A program made the position numbers and the translations under genes. Shown piece by piece: positions 31,606 through 37,063 of a DNA stretch of 40,089 bases. The stretch is from Alphaproteobacteria bacterium. Lineage in GTDB: Bacteria > Pseudomonadota > Alphaproteobacteria > UBA2966. The notes under the pieces were generated by a model. The model had not been told where the DNA came from, made no database searches, and worked only from the letters and a program-made list of their open reading frames with translations. Each line of letters starts with the position of its first letter. The first letter of the stretch is position 1. The stretch spans positions 1-40,089 of the forward strand of contig JABILA010000086.1 of NCBI GenBank assembly GCA_018654745.1, in the 5' to 3' direction.

Positions 31606-32149
31606 TACTTGAGGACGTTTTGTTCAGAGCTTTCAAACGTTTGTTTGCGAGCTTCAGATCAAACTCCTCGGGATCAAAATCGCCGACCCAGTCCAGAAAT
31701 TCCGGGTCGGCGGATTTTGGTGCTCGAACGGCTTCCACGAGATCGGCATAAGCATAAGGCCCGCCACTATCTTCCGGCGGACAGGCCCGTTTGCCATCAA
31801 GGCAGGCTAAAGGGGCAATGGCATCACTGACTTTGATCACATCTATCTCATGTCGCCAATCGTCACCAAAATCATAGGTGTAAAGGAACGTGTGACCTTC
31901 CGATAAAACATGGGAGAGCCTCACATTGGCTTCCTCTGTAATGGGCCGTCCTCCGGCAGCATCCTCAGGCTCACCATAGCGGTCGCCATCAATGACAAAG
32001 AGATGAAGGTGTTCGCCTTCCCAGCCCATCACGGCCTGGATGACAAAATGCAGGCCTGCCAAAGTATAATTAGCGGGAACTGTGACTTGTCGCCAGATTT
32101 CTGGCTCGATGTCAGCCAAGCGGATGTGGAGAGAAATGGATGCAGGCAA
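31598..32149 (-). CDS. Plasmid pRiA4b ORF3-like protein
   Basis: This 183-residue protein matches the PRiA4_ORF3-like family (also known from the IS1096 TnpR passenger group): IRLADIEPEIWRQVTVPANY at the start, LHFVIQAVMGWEGEHLHLF, the motif TYDFGDDWRHEIDV, and CPPEDSGGPYAYADLVEAV. Biochemical function of the family is unknown. It begins at a TTG with GGGAGA 9 nt upstream and directly follows the zinc-ribbon gene's stop, so the two are co-translated. It lies on the opposite strand to the late operon, between capsid and head-tail genes, a typical place for phage cargo. A role in host fitness or defence is possible but unproved. Confidence 0.85.
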   Translation of the reverse strand: MPASISLHIRLADIEPEIWRQVTVPANYTLAGLHFVIQAVMGWEGEHLHLFVIDGDRYGEPEDAAGGRPITEEANVRLSHVLSEGHTFLYTYDFGDDWRHEIDVIKVSDAIAPLACLDGKRACPPEDSGGPYAYADLVEAVRAPKSADPEFLDWVGDFDPEEFDLKLANKRLKALNKTSSSTH

Positions 32150-32812
32150 TTATTTGTCTCCCACTGCCTGAGCCACCGTATGGGCTAGATCATCTTGATT
32201 GTCGATTGCAGCTTGTTCGAAGGTGATGACCGATCGAATGGTCGGATCCAGGTCTTGTCTCAAGAGTTCAGAGGCAATTTCTTTTGCTTCCTCCCAGCGG
32301 TTGGCACGGCGAAGGATGTCGACCAAGCGGGTCTTGGTAATGATGGTCTCTTCGGAAGTCTCGTCAGCATCGTTTAAGGATTTGAGAAACAAGTCAGCTG
32401 ATCTATCCCGGTACTGACGGGCTCCGTCATTGTCGCCGACATCATCAGCCGCCCAGGCGGCGCAAAGAGCATGATCTGCAGCGGAGCCTAAATCATTGGA
32501 CGCTTCATCTAACAGAGACGCTTTCAAGAAACGCCCTGTGAGCGTTCCACCAAGCGGAGCCGTCCGTAGTGATTGGAAGGCATCACTTTCCATAACGGCT
32601 TTGGCTTCAGGGTGGATCTCATAAATGGAGCCTGCTGAATAACCGCAGCTCGGGCACTCCTGTAGCCAGTATGCCATTGTGGATCGCCTCATTTCAGGGG
32701 GACGTAAATCGAGGTCCGGCGATCCAAATGAATTTGTGCTTCCGATTGTCGTATGTTCGCTGGTTTCAGCGCAAACGGCACATGTGGTTTCAGAGCTTCC
32801 TAATGTGGTCAT
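32150..32812 (-). CDS. Zinc-ribbon / helical-repeat protein, function unknown
   Basis: This 220-residue protein starts with a treble-clef or ribbon-like segment: CAVCAE (residues 11-16), a characteristic NSFGSPDLDLRPPEMRRSTM, then QECPSCGY (51-58), giving CxxC...CxxC. From about residue 85 on it is helical and looks like TPR-like pairs (ADHALCAAWAADDVGDNDGA, RYRDRSADLFLKSL-like, ANRWEEAKEIASELLRQDLD). I do not recognise a named family, although the ribbon plus FGSPDLD motif is distinctive. It is co-directional and adjacent to the pRiA4b ORF3-like gene with zero spacing. The pair may act together, the helical part as a partner-binding scaffold. Confidence 0.6.
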   Translation of the reverse strand: MTTLGSSETTCAVCAETSEHTTIGSTNSFGSPDLDLRPPEMRRSTMAYWLQECPSCGYSAGSIYEIHPEAKAVMESDAFQSLRTAPLGGTLTGRFLKASLLDEASNDLGSAADHALCAAWAADDVGDNDGARQYRDRSADLFLKSLNDADETSEETIITKTRLVDILRRANRWEEAKEIASELLRQDLDPTIRSVITFEQAAIDNQDDLAHTVAQAVGDK

Positions 32813-32890
32813 GGCAAATTCACTAACAAATTGAATTTCAAATGAATACGGACTGTTCAGGCATTAGTACATTATTTGAAGGAGAATTCG
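32813..32890. promoter_or_regulatory. Divergent control region between cargo genes
   Basis: This 78-bp AT-rich stretch separates the leftward cargo pair from the HU-like gene. It holds an imperfect inverted repeat ATTGAATTTCAAAT and the ribosome binding site AAGGAG of the HU gene. It most likely carries promoters for both directions, since the cargo genes are not served by the late operon in the same direction. No box pair is convincing. Confidence 0.4.
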
Positions 32891-33166
32891 ATGATTCTTA
32901 ATGATCTAAAAGACGCCGTTGCTGAAAAAGCCGGGATTTCCAAGGCTGACGCAGGCACCGCCGTTAGCGCCGTCCTTGATACCATCAGCGAAACCTTGAC
33001 CAAGGGTGAGAAAATAGCCCTACTTGGATTCGGTAATTTTGAAATTTCTAATCGTGCTGCCCGTGATGGCCGCAATCCTGCAACCGGTGAGACCATTAAG
33101 ATTGCCGCGAGCAAAGCCGTCAAATTCAAGGCTGGTAAAGCCCTGAAAGAAAGCGTGAACGGCTAA
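32891..33166 (+). CDS. HU/IHF-family DNA-binding protein
   Basis: This 91-residue protein is a full-length HU: LNDLKDAVAEKAGISKADAG helices, the dimer beta strands, GFGNFEISNRAARDGRNPAT (the HU signature around residues 46-65), the DNA-intercalating arm with NPATGETIKI, and a C-terminal helix KFKAGKALKESV. The arm proline is present, so it should bend DNA. AAGGAG lies 8 nt before the ATG. A separate terminator follows, and a divergent regulatory region precedes it, so it forms its own transcription unit in the late operon. It may assist DNA packaging, recombination or repression, as phage HU proteins can. Confidence 0.94.
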   Translation: MILNDLKDAVAEKAGISKADAGTAVSAVLDTISETLTKGEKIALLGFGNFEISNRAARDGRNPATGETIKIAASKAVKFKAGKALKESVNG

Positions 33167-33191
33167 CTTCGTTTTTGATATTTTAAGGATT

Positions 33192-33217
33192 AGGGCGGCC
33201 TTCGGGCCGCCTTTTCT
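33192..33217 (+). terminator. Rho-independent terminator after the HU-like gene
   Basis: GGCGGCC (33194-33200) and GGCCGCC (33205-33211) form a 7-bp GC stem around a TTCG tetraloop, with a TTTT run directly after. This is a strong intrinsic terminator. It ends the HU transcript just before the next head-tail gene, so late transcription must read through it, perhaps with antitermination, or restart. Confidence 0.9.
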
Positions 33218-33541
33218 ATGTGTGCCATGATCAATGCATTTGATGACGCCATGAACCGTATATTTGCGGACCCAAACCTTGCCCGGGAGGCGGTTTATCA
33301 AAGGTCGGGCGTTGATCCCGTCATTGTTCGCGTAATCGCCAGACAAGCTGACCAAGTGCTGGATTTTGGGGACACCCGCGTCCACACCGGTAATTCGATG
33401 TTTGATGTTTTGGTTTCTGACGTTTTGGAGCCTCGTCCCGATGACACGCTCATTGTCGATGGAGAAAGTTACATCATTCAGGGTGACCCGGTACGTGACC
33501 CGGAACGACTGGTCTGGACGCTTGATGTAAGACCAGCATGA
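33218..33541 (+). CDS. FII-like head-tail joining protein
   Basis: This 107-residue protein resembles lambda gpFII (Phage_attach family, structurally similar to a sugar-transport ATP-binding fold): NAFDDAMNRIFADPNLAREA, a beta-rich middle VRVIARQADQVLDFGDTRVH, and DTLIVDGESYIIQGDPVRDP. It joins the filled head (via gpW) to the tail. The first ATG (33218) lies against the terminator; ATG 33227 three codons later is an alternative. No good ribosome binding site is seen. It overlaps the following gene by 4 nt. In lambda FI lies before FII; here the cargo cassette occupies that place. Confidence 0.8.
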   Translation: MCAMINAFDDAMNRIFADPNLAREAVYQRSGVDPVIVRVIARQADQVLDFGDTRVHTGNSMFDVLVSDVLEPRPDDTLIVDGESYIIQGDPVRDPERLVWTLDVRPA

Positions 33542-34185
33542 AACTTGGTGCTGCCATCGTTGGTTCGCTCATGGCTGATATGAAGGCCGAGACAAAGCGC
33601 ATTGAGCGCGGCGTCGGGGCTGGCGTCAAGCAAGCCGGTGACGGGCTCAAAGGTGGACTTCGTAAACAGGTGATTTCGGCTGGATTAGGGTCGAGGTTGG
33701 CCCGGACCTGGCGGAGCCGCGCTTATCCCAACAAGGGATATGATGCCGCCGCACTGGTTTGGTCCAAGGCCCCACAGATCATTCGCACTTTTGATGAAGG
33801 GGCGGTGATACGAAGTAAGTCCGGCCTTTGGTTGGCTATCCCGACGCCAGCGGCTCCAAAACGCGGCGTTGGTGGCAAGCGTATCAACCCGGGCAATTTT
33901 CCGGAGCATAGGTTTGGGCCATTGCGATTTGTTTATCGTCGTGGTCGTCCGTCACTTCTGGTGGTTGATAGCGTTCGCATCAATAAATCCGGGCGGGTTG
34001 GTCGTCGTGCCAAGGGTGGCGCATTTACCAAAACCGGGCGCATGAAACAGGGCATCACCACGGTGGTTATGTTCATCATGGTGCCGCAGGTTCGGCTTAA
34101 GAAACGTCTGGATGTGGTGCTAGAAGCCAAACGTTGGGAGAGAAAATTGCCGGGGTTGATCGGGAGGCAGATGCTCCCAAACTAA
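33538..34185 (+). CDS. Z-like minor tail protein (DUF6441-like)
   Basis: This 215-residue, strongly basic protein has KAETKRIERGVGAGVKQAGD, the motif LARTWRSRAYPNKGYDAAAL, IPTPAAP with a downstream GGKRINPG, and a C-terminal MFIMVPQVRLKKRLDVVLEA. I recall this as DUF6441. It occupies the position of lambda gpZ, which connects the tail to the head and is required for DNA positioning. ATG overlaps the FII stop by 4 nt. The stop is followed immediately by the convergent antitoxin gene. The role in tail joining is by position and size; the family name should be confirmed. Confidence 0.76.
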   Translation: MKLGAAIVGSLMADMKAETKRIERGVGAGVKQAGDGLKGGLRKQVISAGLGSRLARTWRSRAYPNKGYDAAALVWSKAPQIIRTFDEGAVIRSKSGLWLAIPTPAAPKRGVGGKRINPGNFPEHRFGPLRFVYRRGRPSLLVVDSVRINKSGRVGRRAKGGAFTKTGRMKQGITTVVMFIMVPQVRLKKRLDVVLEAKRWERKLPGLIGRQMLPN

Positions 34186-34186
34186 T

Positions 34187-34489
34187 TCAGGCCACCTCAT
34201 CGACCAGTTCGACCCTGAGCCGCTTGCCGAGAACAGCCGCTGCCTTATCCATGGTCAACAAAGTGACGGAAGGATTATCAGGATCAAGAAATCGGTCAAG
34301 GGCAGCGCGGCTGGTATGCATGCGCCTGGCCATGGCAGCCTTGCTCAGTTTTTCATTCTCCATCGCCTGATTCACTTGCCAGGCTAAAGTGCGTTTAACC
34401 GCGATGGCGTGGGCTTCGGCAAGAAGACCGTCCTCTTTCAGAAGATCGTCGAGCGCGGAGCCAATATGTGGGTTGCTATTTTTACTCAT
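34187..34489 (-). CDS. HigA/XRE-type antitoxin
   Basis: This 100-residue protein has an acidic N-terminal helix, a central extension (AHAIAVKRTLAWQVNQAME), and an XRE helix-turn-helix LSKAAMARRMHTSRAALDRF with a following LLTMDKAAAVLGKRLRVEL. It is the usual antitoxin that pairs with Gp49-like toxins, binding the toxin and its own promoter. GGAG lies 8 nt before the ATG. The start overlaps the toxin stop by 4 nt, with the toxin first (higB-higA order). An open frame reaches further up but overlaps the toxin. It lies leftward in the rightward late operon, so it is cargo. Confidence 0.86.
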   Translation of the reverse strand: MSKNSNPHIGSALDDLLKEDGLLAEAHAIAVKRTLAWQVNQAMENEKLSKAAMARRMHTSRAALDRFLDPDNPSVTLLTMDKAAAVLGKRLRVELVDEVA

Positions 34490-34839
34490 GAGGATTTCTC
34501 CAGTTTGCGTTTTCGATCTAATGCCAGGTCTAGTTCTGACTGAGGCGTTTTCTGTGTTTTTTTGATGAAGCCGTTTAACAACACCATTTGTCCATTCGCG
34601 ATGCAAAACAGAACCCGGGCGATCCGGTTGCCAAGATTTGTTCGTACTTCGAAAAGCCCGTGCTTCATGGGCTTGCATGTTGGCATTCCGATTGGCCAGC
34701 CAAACTCAACCGTTTTGATATCTGTTCCGATACGCAGTCTGTCCTCTTTATTTAAGCGTTTCAGCCAATCCCTAACCGGCTCAGCACCCGTTTCGGATCG
34801 ATAGAAAACCGCCTGGATGCGTTTCAGTTGATCAGTCAT
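34486..34839 (-). CDS. HigB/Gp49-like toxin (RelE superfamily)
   Basis: This 117-residue protein has the Gp49-like RelE-fold pattern: TGAEPVRDWLKRLNKEDRLR, IGTDIKTVEFGWP, LKHGLFEVRTNL-like 'MKHGLFEVRTNLGNRIARVL' and the final FIKKTQKTPQSELDLA. Basic residues at the end of the beta sheet (R70-R75 region and KK of FIKKTQ) are those used by RelE/HigB toxins to cleave mRNA on the ribosome. I chose ATG 34839; an extended frame to 35043 would run far into the adjacent tail gene. It is followed by the antitoxin with a 4-nt overlap. Confidence 0.87.
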   Translation of the reverse strand: MTDQLKRIQAVFYRSETGAEPVRDWLKRLNKEDRLRIGTDIKTVEFGWPIGMPTCKPMKHGLFEVRTNLGNRIARVLFCIANGQMVLLNGFIKKTQKTPQSELDLALDRKRKLEKSS

Positions 34840-34846
34840 ATTAAAA

Positions 34847-34864
34847 TGTACCAAAATAGGTGCA
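34847..34864. promoter_or_regulatory. Toxin-antitoxin operator candidate
   Basis: TGTACC (34847-34852) and GGTGCA (34859-34864) form an inverted repeat with a 6-nt spacer, matching in five of six positions. It lies 8 bp upstream of the toxin start in the 44-bp gap before the rightward tail gene. Antitoxins of this type bind such palindromes at their own promoter. Position and symmetry are the evidence. Confidence 0.5.
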
Positions 34865-34883
34865 CTAAAGCAATGAGAAATAA

Positions 34884-35318
34884 ATGGTTTCAAAATCCGA
34901 ACAGGTCCTTGAGGCCATAAAGGCACTGCTGATACCCGTGCCGGATGCCAAGGTTGAACGCAACACAGCGGTGCCCGAGAAAATTCCAACCGGCGGTCTG
35001 ATCGTGCTGCGAGATGGCGATCCGGGCGAACCCGAGACCGCACTTGGCGGCTTCGGCGGCGTTTATTACAGCCATAATATTGAGATTGAGCTTTATGCCG
35101 AGGATGGCGATGCCACCGCTCGTGATGCCGCCTTCGACAACTTGGTGCAATCCATCGGCACTGTGTTGGAGGCTGACCCCACCCTCGGTGGTCTTGCCTT
35201 CGGCATGAGCTATGGCCGACCTGATATCGACACCGAAGCTGTGGCCGGAGCCCCGGCCATCAAGACAGGCACGATCATCGTGACCATCGAATACGAAACC
35301 ACCAGCCCCCTTGGTTGA
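34884..35318 (+). CDS. Tail terminator (gpU-like)
   Basis: This 144-residue protein has the gpU pattern: VLEAIKALLIPVPDAKVERN, the beta-rich GGLIVLRDGDPGEPE, HNIEIELYAED and the late IKTGTIIVTIEYETTSPLG. A gpU hexamer caps the tail tube and binds the head. It lies after Z (with the toxin-antitoxin insert between) and before the tube protein, as in lambda. GAGAAATA lies upstream of the ATG. Length fits the family. Confidence 0.84.
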   Translation: MVSKSEQVLEAIKALLIPVPDAKVERNTAVPEKIPTGGLIVLRDGDPGEPETALGGFGGVYYSHNIEIELYAEDGDATARDAAFDNLVQSIGTVLEADPTLGGLAFGMSYGRPDIDTEAVAGAPAIKTGTIIVTIEYETTSPLG

Positions 35319-35358
35319 TACCTTGGGCTGATCACAATCTTATAACAGGAGACGTTAA

Positions 35359-36309
35359 ATGTCGCGAGCCTATGGTTCGAGCGCAACACTGCTGCTCAAA
35401 CGAGAAACCACCTACGGCACATCGCCGTCCGGGAACTTCATTCAGATGCCATTTAACAGTGTCTCTCTGGGCTCTGAACAGGGCCTGATTGACGACCCGG
35501 TGTTGGGTCAGGGACGTGATCCCCTGGCACCCTTGCAGGATGTGATCAACGATGAGGGTGATATCATGGTGCCCATGGACCCACGCTATTTAGGCCTTTG
35601 GCTCACAGGTTTACTTGGCGATCCAACCAGCACCGATAATCTGGATGGAACCTTCGATCATGTGTTTGTCTCGGGCGTCGATGCACTGCCCAGTTATTCC
35701 CTTGAGGTCGGCATGTCTCAGGTGCCCGCCTTCTTCATGCATGCAGGCGTGGTGCTTAATTCCATTGCCCTGGATTTTCAGCGCTCCGGTGCTGCCGCAG
35801 CGACCATCAATGCCATCGCCCAGGGGGAGACCCGTAATGGCACATCCCAGGGCGGCACACCCAGCACATTGGCCTTTAACCGCATCAGCCAGTTCCAGGG
35901 CTCTATCAAGAAGGCGGGCACGGCGGTCGCCAACCTCACATCCGGGTCACTGACTTATTCCAACAATCTCGAGAAAATCGAGACCATCCGTTCCGACGGA
36001 ATGATCGATGGGGCTGATCCAACGGTGGCGTCATTGTCTGGCCGTATTGATGTGCGGTTTGCCGATACCACCATGATTGATGCTGCTACCAGCGGCACAC
36101 CGGTGGATCTTGAGTTTGGTTACACAGTCGGTACATCCAGCGTCATGTTCGCAGCTCACGAAGTTTACCTGCCCAAGCCCAAACTGGCCGTGGAAGGTCC
36201 TGGCGGCATTCAGGCAAGTTTCGATTTTCAGGGTGCCAAGAATGAGGCCGCTGGTCGCATGCTGACGGTGACCTTGGTCAACGATCTGGATGGGACGATT
36301 TACGCATGA
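35359..36309 (+). CDS. Phage tail tube protein (gpV-like)
   Basis: This 316-residue protein matches the phage tail tube family: SATLLLKRETTYGTSPSG near the N-terminus, FNSVSLGSEQGLIDDPVLGQ, YLGLWLTGLLGDP, and late LTYSNNLEKIETIRSDGMID and KLAVEGPGGIQASFDFQGAK. Stacked hexamers form the tube. AGGAGA precedes the ATG. The gene overlaps the assembly chaperone by 4 nt (ATGA). It is longer than lambda gpV but normal for proteobacterial siphophages. Confidence 0.88.
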   Translation: MSRAYGSSATLLLKRETTYGTSPSGNFIQMPFNSVSLGSEQGLIDDPVLGQGRDPLAPLQDVINDEGDIMVPMDPRYLGLWLTGLLGDPTSTDNLDGTFDHVFVSGVDALPSYSLEVGMSQVPAFFMHAGVVLNSIALDFQRSGAAAATINAIAQGETRNGTSQGGTPSTLAFNRISQFQGSIKKAGTAVANLTSGSLTYSNNLEKIETIRSDGMIDGADPTVASLSGRIDVRFADTTMIDAATSGTPVDLEFGYTVGTSSVMFAAHEVYLPKPKLAVEGPGGIQASFDFQGAKNEAAGRMLTVTLVNDLDGTIYA

Positions 36310-36809
36310 TCTCCTTAAAACAACCGAGCGAACCTTTTGACATTGAATTGCCCTACGGCATCACCGTCACGGTGACACCACTGACCACAACTGCCATGGC
36401 AGCGGCTCAGGCAGGAGCCCGACGGCGGGTTGATGCTGTGGAAGCGCAAGTACGGGATCGTAAAGATTCAGGTCTGTCATTGGACGGACTCCCAGACCTC
36501 AGCATTGAAGAGGAACGAGACGGCTTCCTGCAATGCCAAGTTGTTTATGAATTGGCCACCCGCCAGATCACGGGCTGGATCGGTATTGAGGATGATCCCC
36601 CGGTCTCCCGCGACAATATTATCGCGGTGATGGACATTTATCCGGTTGGCGAACAATTCCTGCAGAAACTGACCCTGCAACAGATGTTGCTTAACGCCGC
36701 AAAAAACGCATCCGGGCTCTCTGCCTCTGGCATTTCAAGCCAGGTGGAGGGCCCGGGTATTGCCAAGGCTGCCAAGATGAATACGCCGCCTGTTCAACAA
36801 GAAAACTAA
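36306..36809 (+). CDS. Tail assembly chaperone, gpG-like (zero-frame product)
   Basis: This 167-residue protein is the G-type chaperone: a beta-rich start IELPYGITVTVTPLTTTAMA, a helical middle, and VYELATRQITGWIGIEDD, with an Ala/Gly/Ser-rich tail. It lies between tube and tape measure as in lambda. A slippery heptamer in its last third (36701-36707) allows a fraction of ribosomes to shift into the -1 frame and make the longer GT product. The zero-frame tail after that point is short and low complexity. These chaperones coat the tape measure before tube polymerisation. Confidence 0.88.
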   Translation: MISLKQPSEPFDIELPYGITVTVTPLTTTAMAAAQAGARRRVDAVEAQVRDRKDSGLSLDGLPDLSIEEERDGFLQCQVVYELATRQITGWIGIEDDPPVSRDNIIAVMDIYPVGEQFLQKLTLQQMLLNAAKNASGLSASGISSQVEGPGIAKAAKMNTPPVQQEN

Positions 36810-37063
36810 ACCCGGGCGACCGCCCATGTCCCTATCAAAAACATGCCCTGCAATCGGCAGAAGAACACCAGGCCTGGGACGTGCTCAGCGCCTGCCTTGG
36901 GCAATTGCGGTTTACGCCGTCCGGCCATGTGGCGGGCATCAATATGAATGCGGCACTTAAAATTGCTGAGGCTCGAGGTTTTGAGCCGGGCGTTATCTCT
37001 GAGCTTTTGAGTGCTGCAGAGAATGGTCTGATTGAAGCGATGAACCAGAAAGAATTGGACTGA
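36306..37063 (+). CDS. gpGT-like -1 frameshift fusion, tail assembly chaperone
   Basis: The heptamer A-AAA-AAC at 36701-36707 is in the exact phase needed for a -1 shift from the G frame (codons AAA at 36702, AAC at 36705). From 36695 to the TGA at 37061-37063 the -1 frame is open, and no convincing start exists in it; only a GTG at 36881 without a ribosome binding site. Shifted translation gives a 252-residue product. It ends DVLSACLGQLRFTPSGHVAG, NAALKIAEARGFEPGVISEL and IEAMNQKELD. The last codon overlaps the tape measure ATG. This is the lambda G/GT arrangement. Confidence 0.85.
36701..36707 (+). other. Programmed -1 frameshift heptamer A-AAA-AAC
   Basis: AAAAAAC is read as A AAA AAC in the G frame. 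It is a classical efficient -1 slippery sequence in bacteria, where re-pairing moves to AAA AAA. It lies about 100 nt before the zero-frame stop and just after the last -1-frame stop codon (TAA at 36692-36694). I did not identify a clear downstream stem-loop, although GC-rich sequences follow. Confidence 0.87.
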
